64,000 bases of DNA from Flagellimonas allohymeniacidonis. GTDB lineage: Bacteria > Bacteroidota > Bacteroidia > Flavobacteriales > Flavobacteriaceae. The notes under the pieces were generated by a model. It had not been told where the DNA came from and did no database searches. It worked only from the letters and a program-made list of their open reading frames with translations. How positions within the stretch are numbered: position 1 is the first letter of the stretch; each line of letters starts with the position of its first letter. The stretch lies in the NCBI RefSeq assembly GCF_004296335.1, contig NZ_SGIU01000001.1, positions 287,290-351,289 of the forward strand, given 5' to 3'. Positions 45,740-52,935 of this stretch are shown here, piece after piece. The position numbers and the translations under genes are program-made.

Positions 45740-46135
45740 ATTTACGATGCCACGGGCGTTAAATTGAAAAAGACCGTGGGAAGTTCTGTGACAGGCTGGA
45801 GCCCGACTGCCGATACGGTAGGCGTTTAAAAATGTACAGTGTACATTTTTGGCGAACAGGCCAGCTGGCGCGTTGGCCGGGGTAACCATATCTACGAGAA
45901 TGGCACCCTGCAGTTCTTTAACCAGCCCGAGGGCTATGTTACGCCCAAGAGCGGTGGCGGTTATGACTATGTGTACCAGTACAAGGACCATTTGGGCAAT
46001 GTACGCCTAAGCTATATGGACAATGGCAGTACTACCGAAATTGTGGAGGAGAGCAACTACTACCCCTTTGGCCTTAAGCACAAGGGGTACAACACCGCGA
46101 TATCCGCCAATGGAAACAGTGTGGCGCAGAAGTGG
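45740..46135 (+). repeat. Rhs core repeat, copy 2, with 86-bp insertion
   Basis: Matches copy 1 except for an 86-bp segment (45795-45880) in place of 8 bp. The change of 78 bp keeps frame but brings a TAA stop (45827-45829). Confidence 0.9.
45795..45880 (+). repeat. 86-bp palindrome-bearing insertion in Rhs core copy 2
   Basis: Contains two 11-bp perfect inverted arms AAAAATGTACA / TGTACATTTTT with one centre base (45828-45850) and a GC-rich right part (CCAGCTGG, GGCGCGTTGGCC). Shared with core copy 3, absent from copies 1 and 4. Confidence 0.85.
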
Positions 46136-47011
46136 GGATACCTCGGACAGGAAATCCAAGATGAGCTGGGACTAGATTGGTTGACTTTTAGATATAGGAA
46201 CTACATACCTGAGTTGGGAAGATTCTTTGGTGTCGATCCCATTAGTGAAGAGTATTTTTCTATTACCAATTATCAATTTGCACATAACAATCCGATTTGG
46301 AAAGTGGAAATTGAAGGTTTAGAAGGAGCCACTTCTACAGGTAACGGTAACGATGATACCACTAATCACGAACCGGTAAAGGTCAAAACGCAAGAAGCTT
46401 TTGTAGGAGATGGCCCCTTAGGTCCAGCAGTAGGTACAAAAGTTGTACAAGAAACTGTCAAAAGAACAGTAGGCCAAAAAGTGCTGGGAGCGCTAACAAA
46501 TATTGCTAAAGGTGGTGGTACGCTCATTACAGCATTATTGATGCCCCAAATGGCTCATGCACCAACAGGAGACAATGCGCCATCAAATGTTGAAAACTTT
46601 GCTATTGATGAGAAACTAAGGCCTGATAACCTACAAATAAATGTTCAAGGTGAAAGCGACTCACCTATACAAAGATTCGATGATACTTTGATTGATGTAG
46701 AATCTAGTGTAATTTTAGAGACTTTTGGCGGTGATGGTGATATTACCAGTGAATTTGAATTAACAGAAGACCAAGCTCTTGATGTTGGTATGGATTTTGT
46801 TGGTGATGATTATAAAGAATTAGGAAAACCCGGATCAGGTGTGTTCCGAAGCAACGTGCAAAATGAAGATGGGACATACAATCAATTTAGAATTGATAAT
46901 AATTCCTTGGAAGGAAAACACAAACCAAAGGTGCCACACGTGCATTTGGAAATAATAGACCCTAGTAGGAAAGAACCTTTAGTTAACAACCATATTAGAA
47001 TAATACAATAG
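45839..47011 (+). CDS. Orphan Rhs tip 1 (truncated core plus unique C-terminal domain)
   Basis: 390 residues from the GTG at 45839, located inside the insertion palindrome; whether this is a true start is doubtful. Residues 1-125 are Rhs core (FFNQPEGYVTPKSGG, HLGNVRLSYMDN, YYPFGLKHKGYN), then GVDPISEEYFSI and a unique tip of about 250 residues. The tip has a glycine/hydrophobic stretch (IAKGGGTLITALLMPQMAHA) and ends with a small domain containing KVPHVHLEIIDPSRKEPL, nuclease-like in flavour but not recognised. No signal peptide, so it is expected to be silent until recombined onto a full-length Rhs gene. Confidence 0.75.
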   Translation: MYIFGEQASWRVGRGNHIYENGTLQFFNQPEGYVTPKSGGGYDYVYQYKDHLGNVRLSYMDNGSTTEIVEESNYYPFGLKHKGYNTAISANGNSVAQKWGYLGQEIQDELGLDWLTFRYRNYIPELGRFFGVDPISEEYFSITNYQFAHNNPIWKVEIEGLEGATSTGNGNDDTTNHEPVKVKTQEAFVGDGPLGPAVGTKVVQETVKRTVGQKVLGALTNIAKGGGTLITALLMPQMAHAPTGDNAPSNVENFAIDEKLRPDNLQINVQGESDSPIQRFDDTLIDVESSVILETFGGDGDITSEFELTEDQALDVGMDFVGDDYKELGKPGSGVFRSNVQNEDGTYNQFRIDNNSLEGKHKPKVPHVHLEIIDPSRKEPLVNNHIRIIQ

Positions 47012-47013
47012 AA

Positions 47014-47247
47014 ATGGAAATTAAGTATGATGTTTTAGGAAAAATAATAGAAGGAAAAAAGACAGGATGGTATGTCAGGTTCATAGACGATAGTGAAAAT
47101 ACAGGAGGATTTTACATTTATAAGTTCGAAGATCCCGATAGCGATGAGGGTTTTGATACTTGGCTTGAAACCGAAAATGATGTTAAAGGTTATATCTATG
47201 AAAGTGAATGGAAGATTGAATGGATGCAGGAAGCAGAAAGTCCTTAG
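47014..47247 (+). CDS. Candidate cytoplasmic immunity protein for orphan tip 1 (77 aa)
   Basis: Starts 2 bp after the tip gene. Small, acidic, no signal (EDPDSDEGFDTWLETENDV), typical of immunity proteins that mask a basic nuclease toxin in the cytoplasm. This contrasts with the lipoprotein partners of the other tips. Confidence 0.6.
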   Translation: MEIKYDVLGKIIEGKKTGWYVRFIDDSENTGGFYIYKFEDPDSDEGFDTWLETENDVKGYIYESEWKIEWMQEAESP

Positions 47248-47281
47248 TTATTAACGGTTATATGAAGTTTCTTTAATCAAA

Positions 47282-47314
47282 GCCAGTCCCTTGTATTTGG
47301 GGCTGGTTTTTTGG
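47282..47314 (+). terminator. Terminator family 2, copy 1
   Basis: Stem GCCAGTCCC / GGGGCTGGT, loop TTGTATTT, T-run. Related copies at 49949, 54272 and 55373. Lies between convergent genes and may serve both. Confidence 0.8.
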
Positions 47315-47315
47315 T

Positions 47316-47990
47316 TTAGGGATTCTTATATAGCTCTCTCGCCATAAGTTCATTCCACTTTTCAGATTGCTCAGCATTTAGCCCGTGCTCCGATTCAGAA
47401 TCAAAAACATGCTGGATACTATCGGAAATGGCGAAAAAATATTCGATAACTTTATACTTTTCCATGTAGGAGGAAAATATCATTTGATTCACACTATCCT
47501 GTGCTTTTCTTCTGTATATTTCAGTAATATCAAAGTGCCTTTTTTCATGCTCTAGAAGTTCAGATAATGCCCTTTGGTCTTCAGAGGAATCGTCAAAAGA
47601 AGCTGTATCAATCCAAGACTTCCCAATTTCATCTGACGTGAAGAGCACTGCAGCAGGATAGTTGTAGACTTTGCTTATTTGACCAGTAATCATTGGATGT
47701 ACCATTGCTGTGGTGTCTGATTCAGCATTTTCCCATATTCGAAAATGGGATAAGTCCAAAGGCTTCTCTGACCAGAAATATCTATCAGATTTACGCAGCT
47801 TATAAACTATTCTATCAGGAGTAACCAAACATATGAGATTCAAAACCAGTAATCCGGTGAAGAACTTTTTATAATCTTTTGACACTATGCATTTCTTTAA
47901 AATGATGCCAATTGTTATTGTTAAGACTATTGGAAATAATAGGTTATAGTGTAGAAATTTAAGTTTAACCACAATAACAATAACGGTCAA
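47316..47990 (-). CDS. Membrane-anchored DUF922-like zinc peptidase candidate
   Basis: 224 residues: two transmembrane helices in the first 55 residues (YNLLFPIVLTITIGIIL, FFTGLLVLNLICLVT), then a soluble domain with LLEHEKRHFDITEIYRRK; HEKRH at 148-152 is a full HExxH zinc-binding motif and the following HFDI pattern is that of DUF922-type proteins. It is the only minus-strand gene inside the tip array. It could be a cargo gene, an accessory processing peptidase, or an orphan remnant. Confidence 0.65.
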   Translation of the reverse strand: MTVIVIVVKLKFLHYNLLFPIVLTITIGIILKKCIVSKDYKKFFTGLLVLNLICLVTPDRIVYKLRKSDRYFWSEKPLDLSHFRIWENAESDTTAMVHPMITGQISKVYNYPAAVLFTSDEIGKSWIDTASFDDSSEDQRALSELLEHEKRHFDITEIYRRKAQDSVNQMIFSSYMEKYKVIEYFFAISDSIQHVFDSESEHGLNAEQSEKWNELMARELYKNP

Positions 47991-48137
47991 AAAAACAAGT
48001 GGAATTAAAGTAATCTTTGGGAACTTGGTTTTAATAGTTGAAGGATTTTTGATTTCTGTAAAGTTAATTGTTAACCGCTAAAAGCAATAATTAAAATAAT
48101 GACTTTGCAATGAAAAATACAGAGCGCACAACCGCTA

Positions 48138-48211
48138 CCGCTAGACTGCGACTAGTGGTCAGGACAAGAGCAAGTAAAAACACAACCACGGCAGCGATGT
48201 CGTGGTTTTTT
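48138..48211 (+). terminator. Stem-loop plus terminator module, copy B
   Basis: First stem CCGCTAG / CTAGTGG (48138-48158) and terminator AACCACG / CGTGGTT with T6 (48184-48211). Directly followed by Rhs core copy 3. Confidence 0.8.
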
Positions 48212-48219
48212 GGTTTCCA

Positions 48220-48700
48220 GTATATTTATGATGCCACGGGCGTAAAATTGAAAAAGACCGCGGGAAGTTCTGTGACAGGCTGGAGCCCGCCTGCAGGCGT
48301 TTAAAAATGTACGGTGTACATTTTTGGCGAACAGGCCAGCTGGCGCGTTGGCCGGGGTAATTATGTGTACCAAGGGGGCACATTGCAGTTCTTTAACCAG
48401 CCCGAGGGCTATGTAACGCCCAAAAGCGGTGGCGGTTATGACTATGTGTACCAATACAAGGACCATTTGGGCAATGTGCGCCTCAGCTATTTGGACAATA
48501 GTGGCACCACCGAAATTGTGGAGGAGAGCAACTACTACCCCTTTGGCCTTAAGCACAAAGGGTACAACACCGCGATATCCGCCAATGGCAACAGCGTGGC
48601 GCAGAAGTGGAAGTTTGGTGGCAAGGAGCTTGACGAAAGCTTGGGTCTTGAGACGTACGACTTTGGTGCGCGCAACTATGACCCTGCATTGGGCAGGTGG
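48220..48700 (+). repeat. Rhs core repeat, copy 3, with 77-bp insertion
   Basis: Homologous to copies 1, 2 and 4. The insertion (48279-48355) is a 9-bp shorter version of that in copy 2, and again introduces an in-frame TAA (48302-48304). The copy 3/copy 4 homology extends further (to the codons for PALGRW) than the homology with copies 1 and 2. Confidence 0.9.
48279..48355 (+). repeat. 77-bp palindrome-bearing insertion in Rhs core copy 3
   Basis: Same element as at 45795-45880. Palindrome at 48303-48325 with arms AAAAATGTAC / GTACATTTTT; an additional short palindrome GCCTGCAGGC lies on its left. Confidence 0.85.
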
Positions 48701-49447
48701 ATGAACATTGACCCGCTTGCGGAGAAGATGCGTAGGCACAGCCCGTACAACTATGCGTTCAATAATCCAATGTTCTTTATTGATCCTGATGGGATGGAGG
48801 CGATGGCTCCGGATGATATCAAAATTTATGGAAAGAACGAAAATGGAGAAAGGCAACTTATAGTAAATCTAAAGACAGATAAAGTACATCTTGAAATTGA
48901 TACTGATGTAACAGTACCTACGCTAATGGACCCAATTACCAATCAAGATACTGAACAACCGATATTGGGTGAGCACAAAATCGATCCATTATTACCTAAT
49001 ATCAAGGATTTGCCCAAAAATTCTAATGTTGTACTTTCAGTTGGATTAGAAATTACAGTGGTGGAAGGAAAAAACAGGAGTTTGGACGTAGCCTTGTTTA
49101 GAAATGAATCAGGAGTCGTGGATGCTGCTTCTACTTTTGATACTAAGGGAGAGACGAAAGGGTTATTTGGAGGTGGAGGTATCCAAGCAGGAATAGTCGC
49201 CTCCAAAACCGGAGCGCCCCTTACAATTCAGGATTTTGAAGGACAATCAACTACTTATAATCTTGGTTTAATGCATGCAGGAGGATCTTTTATTGATTCA
49301 GAATCATACTCTGGTTTCTTAATAGATGTTCCAAATGCTGGAGGGTCTTCCGGTTTTTCAGTATCAAATAATTTCTCAGAAAATATTGCTAATGTTGGTA
49401 ACTTTAAGAATTATTCCAAGACCGGTACGACTATTAAAAATCAATGA
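48314..49447 (+). CDS. Orphan Rhs tip 2
   Basis: 377 residues from a GTG in the insertion palindrome; an upstream in-frame Rhs core fragment ends at the TAA 48302-48304. Core part to ARNYDPALGRWMNIDPLAEK, then a unique tip of about 230 residues with a glycine-rich segment (TKGLFGGGGIQAGIVASKTG) and NLGLMHAGGSFIDSESYSGF. It is not recognised; the glycine-rich amphipathic segment could be membrane active. Lacks a signal peptide. Confidence 0.75.
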   Translation: MYIFGEQASWRVGRGNYVYQGGTLQFFNQPEGYVTPKSGGGYDYVYQYKDHLGNVRLSYLDNSGTTEIVEESNYYPFGLKHKGYNTAISANGNSVAQKWKFGGKELDESLGLETYDFGARNYDPALGRWMNIDPLAEKMRRHSPYNYAFNNPMFFIDPDGMEAMAPDDIKIYGKNENGERQLIVNLKTDKVHLEIDTDVTVPTLMDPITNQDTEQPILGEHKIDPLLPNIKDLPKNSNVVLSVGLEITVVEGKNRSLDVALFRNESGVVDAASTFDTKGETKGLFGGGGIQAGIVASKTGAPLTIQDFEGQSTTYNLGLMHAGGSFIDSESYSGFLIDVPNAGGSSGFSVSNNFSENIANVGNFKNYSKTGTTIKNQ

Positions 49448-49462
49448 TAATGTAAACTAGTT

Positions 49463-49903
49463 ATGGGAAAGCTTAAACCATTTTTTTTCTGTGTTGTTGT
49501 TTCAATAACATTCTCCTGTGATTTTCTCGAAGGACAGGACAAACCACAGATTTTTCCAGAATATGATTACAGCGCCATTGAGGAACTGGTTCTGTACGAG
49601 TTTGAAACAGACAATCAAGTTGTCATAAACGATTTTAGTACTATTGAGAGGATACGGCAAACATTTCTCGATCAGGAGAGCTACTTCAAAAATGAGCTCA
49701 GAAAATTCAATGGTGTAAAACCTGATTATTCAATTACTTTATTCAGTTTGAAGGATACCCTCGAGCTCATGGTCTATCCAACGCCTATTGAAGATAAAAT
49801 TGAATTAGGTTTCACTGAGAAGTACGATCCGAAGAATCCTATGAAAACTAGATTGGTTCATAGATTTTATATGAATCGTGAAATATTGGAATTATTGAGA
49901 TAG
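49463..49903 (+). CDS. Candidate immunity lipoprotein for orphan tip 2 (146 aa)
   Basis: Lipobox ITFSCDFLEG near residue 20, then an acidic soluble domain. It starts 15 bp after the tip gene. Periplasmic anchoring suggests the tip 2 toxin acts on the periplasm or inner membrane. Confidence 0.6.
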   Translation: MGKLKPFFFCVVVSITFSCDFLEGQDKPQIFPEYDYSAIEELVLYEFETDNQVVINDFSTIERIRQTFLDQESYFKNELRKFNGVKPDYSITLFSLKDTLELMVYPTPIEDKIELGFTEKYDPKNPMKTRLVHRFYMNREILELLR

Positions 49904-50338
49904 AATCGATGGTTTTATCTATTTGATAATAGAATTCAACTAATCAAAGCCAGTCCCTTGTACTTGGGGCTGGTTTTTTTGAGTAATGGAAATAATGACT
50001 TTGCGATAAAAAATTCAGAGTGCTTTAGATGGCAAATAGCTACACCTAACTTGTACTACCGAAAATTTTGAAGAAGCTGGTTATTTCTGTTATTCGGAGA
50101 ATAGAGCTCGTTGTGAATTTCAAAAAGCGTATTTCACGTGAATATGTCCAATATTGAGAATTGTAACCTATTAAATTACGGATATTTTTTATGGTACCGT
50201 CAGATTAGGTTTTTTTTATATGGGCAGGTGCAGAAACAAACATCGCTCCCAATACAAATGAAATTGCATCCTCAGCTCCCGCTAGTCTGCGACTAGTGGT
50301 ACGGAGCAAGAGTAAGCAAAAAGAAAACCACGGCAGCA
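49904..50338. other. 435-bp cassette junction without gene
   Basis: Holds terminator family 2 copy 2, a duplicated AT-rich stretch, about 230 bp with no recognisable feature (50040-50270), and the stem-loop/terminator module copy C. Confidence 0.6.
49949..49980 (+). terminator. Terminator family 2, copy 2
   Basis: Stem GCCAGTCCC / GGGGCTGGT with a T-run of seven, 45 bp after the immunity gene. Followed by a stretch similar to 48089-48123 (aataatgactttgc and onward), showing that the whole intergenic unit is duplicated. Confidence 0.85.
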
Positions 50339-50353
50339 ATGTCGTGGTTTTTT
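50279..50353 (+). terminator. Stem-loop plus terminator module, copy C
   Basis: First stem CCGCTAGTC / GACTAGTGG with TGC loop (50279-50299), terminator AACCACG / CGTGGTT with T6 (50326-50353). The ATG used for orphan tip 3 (50339) lies in the loop/right arm of the terminator. Confidence 0.82.
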
Positions 50354-51481
50354 GGTTTCCAGTATATTTATGATGCCACGGGCGTAAAATTGAAAAAGAC
50401 CGTGGGAAGTTCTGTGACAGAGTATGCCGGTAATTATGTGTACCAGGGGGGAACCTTACAGTTCTTTAACCAGCCCGAGGGCTATGTAACGCCCAAAAGC
50501 GGTGGCGGTTATGACTATGTGTACCAGTACAAGGACCATTTGGGCAATGTGCGCCTGAGCTATATGGACAATGGCAGCACCACCGAAATTGTGGAGGAGA
50601 GCAACTACTACCCCTTTGGCCTTAAGCACAAGGGGTACAACTCCGCGATATCCGCCAATGGAAACAGTGTGGCGCAGAAGTGGAAGTTTGGTGGCAAGGA
50701 GCTTGATGAAAGCCTAGGTCTTGAGACGTACGACTTTGGTGCGCGCAACTATGACCCTGCATTGGGGAGGTGGTTTGTAGTTGATCCCAAGGCTGATGAT
50801 ATTATGCAAGTTGACCTTACTCCGTACAATTATAGTTGGAACAATCCTACTAACATTAATGACCCAGATGGAGAATGTCCTTGGTGTTGGGGGGCTGTGA
50901 TTGGTTTTGCGGTAGAATATGGGTCACAAGTTGCTGAAAACCTTATAGCAGGCAAGGATTTAGGTGATGCCCTAACGGATGTAGATGGAGGAAAAATTTT
51001 AATTGCTACTGCCACTGGAGCAGCTACAGGGGGTCTATCAAGTATTAAAGTCGTAGGTGCAGCTGCAAAGATTTATAAGGGAGTTGCTGTAAGCTCTACC
51101 GCTGCAGGTGGAAATATATTGAAACAAGGAGTAGTAGATGAAAACAAGACCGTAGATCCCTTTGAAATGGCAACAGATGCTGTTCTAGAAAATGTTGAAT
51201 TACCCAAGGTCAAGTTGCCTGAAGTCTCCGATGAAACAATCAAAACAGCCGAGAGAAATCTAGACAGAGTAGAAAGAGTCGCGGGAGACAATCCTAGACC
51301 TTCTCGAGCGGAAGCAGTCAAGGAATCGAAAAAGGAAGTTAAAGATTTAAAAAATAAGCAAGAGACCGTTAAGAAAACAAATGAAGTAGGTAACGCGGCA
51401 AAAGATGCAGCAGTGAAAGAAGTTGCAAAAAAAGGTCTAGAAAAACTGTCTAAGGATTTTCAATTCAATAACAAAATGTAA
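50339..51481 (+). CDS. Orphan Rhs tip 3
   Basis: 380 residues. The start ATG is inside the terminator hairpin (MSWFFGFQYIYDATG), so translation from it is doubtful. This copy has an uninterrupted Rhs core (no palindromic insertion) to ARNYDPALGRW, then DPDGECPWCWGAVIGFAVEY and a unique tip of about 200 residues: Ala/Gly-rich hydrophobic segment (IATATGAATGGLSSIKVVGAA) and a highly charged helical C-terminus (KESKKEVKDLKNKQETVKK). A pore-former or membrane-targeting toxin is possible; unrecognised. Confidence 0.75.
   Translation: MSWFFGFQYIYDATGVKLKKTVGSSVTEYAGNYVYQGGTLQFFNQPEGYVTPKSGGGYDYVYQYKDHLGNVRLSYMDNGSTTEIVEESNYYPFGLKHKGYNSAISANGNSVAQKWKFGGKELDESLGLETYDFGARNYDPALGRWFVVDPKADDIMQVDLTPYNYSWNNPTNINDPDGECPWCWGAVIGFAVEYGSQVAENLIAGKDLGDALTDVDGGKILIATATGAATGGLSSIKVVGAAAKIYKGVAVSSTAAGGNILKQGVVDENKTVDPFEMATDAVLENVELPKVKLPEVSDETIKTAERNLDRVERVAGDNPRPSRAEAVKESKKEVKDLKNKQETVKKTNEVGNAAKDAAVKEVAKKGLEKLSKDFQFNNKM
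50362..50773 (+). repeat. Rhs core repeat, copy 4 (without insertion)
   Basis: Homologous to copies 1-3; closest to copy 3 in its right part, but like copy 1 has only 8 bp (AGTATGCC) where copies 2 and 3 have the palindromic insertion. Confidence 0.9.
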
Positions 51482-51595
51482 GTATAACGGCCAATTCTAA
51501 TATTGATAGATATAACTAATCTGACGAAGTTTTAATAAAGAGAAGGTCTTTGAAGATTATCAATTTAGATTAAATCAATAATAATAATCTGTTTT

Positions 51596-51997
51596 TTGAA
51601 AATGAAGAGAAACTGGCTCAATGTTCTTTTTTTAGTAGGGGTAGGTTTAATGGTAGTTGTTTCATGTGTGATTATCATAAAGACTTTAGAGAAAAAGTCT
51701 ATCACTGATCATGGAATAGAGGTTTTGGCGAAAGTTGTAGAAGCTCCAAGCTCTTGTGACGACCTCGGTAGAAGGCCCCCTTACAGTAAAATCGAATATA
51801 ACAATCAAATATTCATTAAAAAGACTGGAAATCAATTTTGCCATCTTGTCTCAAAGAAAGACAGTGTGAAGATGCTAACTAATAGAAAGGGAGACGAACT
51901 TTTGTTCCCAAATGAATATAACCCTGCACAGTTTGTATACGCCTCACTATTAATTCTTATAGCTGTTGTAATTACTATAAGAAAGTTTTGGTTTTAA
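51596..51997 (+). CDS. Candidate membrane immunity protein for orphan tip 3 (133 aa)
   Basis: Two transmembrane helices (VLFLVGVGLMVVVSCVIII and FVYASLLILIAVVITI) flank a small beta-rich domain with two cysteines, the DUF3592-like layout. A membrane-embedded immunity protein fits a membrane-active toxin. It is separated from the tip by 114 bp, a larger gap than in the other pairs. Confidence 0.55.
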   Translation: MKMKRNWLNVLFLVGVGLMVVVSCVIIIKTLEKKSITDHGIEVLAKVVEAPSSCDDLGRRPPYSKIEYNNQIFIKKTGNQFCHLVSKKDSVKMLTNRKGDELLFPNEYNPAQFVYASLLILIAVVITIRKFWF

Positions 51998-52030
51998 ATT
52001 GATTGCGGTTAATATGAATATCCTCAGCTC

Positions 52031-52127
52031 CCGCTAGTCTACTTCGGCAAGCTCAGTACAGGTGCGACTAGTGGTACGGAGCAAGAGTAAGCAAAAAGAA
52101 AACCACGGCAGCGATGTCGTGGTTTTT
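52031..52127 (+). terminator. Stem-loop plus terminator module, copy D, with 23-bp loop insertion
   Basis: Stem CCGCTAGTC / GACTAGTGG is intact but its loop carries 23 extra bp (52041-52063, containing TTCGGCAAGCTCAGTACAGG). Terminator AACCACG / CGTGGTT at 52101-52127. Not followed by Rhs core DNA. Confidence 0.8.
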
Positions 52128-52195
52128 GTGTTATTTTGGTTTCGAGCGGTTGCAAACTGGGGGTAGCGGGGTGAACTTTAAATACACAATAAGTA

Positions 52196-52795
52196 ATGAG
52201 AAATTTAATTTTGCTGTTGTCCTTTCTTGCGGTCTTATTAGGATGCAAGGACAATAAAAAAAACAAAGAAAGCCCTGTTTTGGAAGAACGTCAGGCAAAC
52301 ACGGAAGAAGTAGAAGTAGCGAAACAAAAACCCGTTGCTTATGGTCCAATGGATAGCGAATTGGTGGATTTAATCAAGGAAATCGTAAATGATTACCCTA
52401 TTAAAAAAGTTGAAGAAACTCCCGAAAACGTACACCAATCTTATTATGTAAGCTTTTTTAAGGTAGGTTCTGACACACTTTTAGCACTTTGCAGGCAACC
52501 ATACTTTTTTGAGGGCTTCCCGGATTATGCGTTTGCTAAAAACGAAACCCCAAAAGAAAAGCCCGAATACGTAGGTATGGTAGAAGATGCTGACATGCCG
52601 ATATTCATATTCGATTCAGATGGTGTTGGTAATTGCTTTTATAAAAATGCACCTTTGGTCAAGGAATACCCGGAAAAATATTTAACCGATGAAGGTAAAT
52701 CCCATGCACCTGAAATTCCACCCATTTACAAGTATAAAGTCCAAAACGGTAATTTTAAGTTTTTGGGCAAATCGAAAAGTCAATGGATAGACTGA
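52196..52795 (+). CDS. Orphan immunity-type lipoprotein (199 aa)
   Basis: Lipobox VLLGCKDN, acidic linker, then a globular domain (YYVSFFKVGSDTLLALCRQP, DADMPIFIFDSDGVGN). It sits between module copies D and E with no tip gene before it, so it looks like an immunity gene whose toxin part has been lost. Role inferred from its place in the array. Confidence 0.55.
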   Translation: MRNLILLLSFLAVLLGCKDNKKNKESPVLEERQANTEEVEVAKQKPVAYGPMDSELVDLIKEIVNDYPIKKVEETPENVHQSYYVSFFKVGSDTLLALCRQPYFFEGFPDYAFAKNETPKEKPEYVGMVEDADMPIFIFDSDGVGNCFYKNAPLVKEYPEKYLTDEGKSHAPEIPPIYKYKVQNGNFKFLGKSKSQWID

Positions 52796-52803
52796 CCCCT
52801 CTC

Positions 52804-52881
52804 CCGCTAGTCTTTGACTAGTGGTGGTATTGAGCTTGAGTAAGTAAAATGGTAACCACGGCAGCGATGTCGTGGTTTTTT
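52804..52881 (+). terminator. Stem-loop plus terminator module, copy E (end of array)
   Basis: Stem CCGCTAGTC / GACTAGTGG with TTT loop (52804-52824), terminator AACCACG / CGTGGTT with T6 (52854-52881). Last copy; it abuts the 3' end of the aminotransferase gene. Confidence 0.82.
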
Positions 52882-52935
52882 GTGGTATTTTGGTTTCCCA
52901 TCACATGCATACTGGCGGTAGCGGGGCTTCCGAAT

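Noticed and set aside
48110-48304. 65-codon ORF across module B into the Rhs core
   Set aside because: It is made of hairpin/terminator DNA followed by Rhs core up to the insertion stop codon; a fragment and not a separate gene.
43844-50773. CRISPR-like direct repeats
   Set aside because: The repeats are 340-480 bp of coding Rhs core with intervening genes, and the short modules are terminators; there is no spacer array or cas gene.
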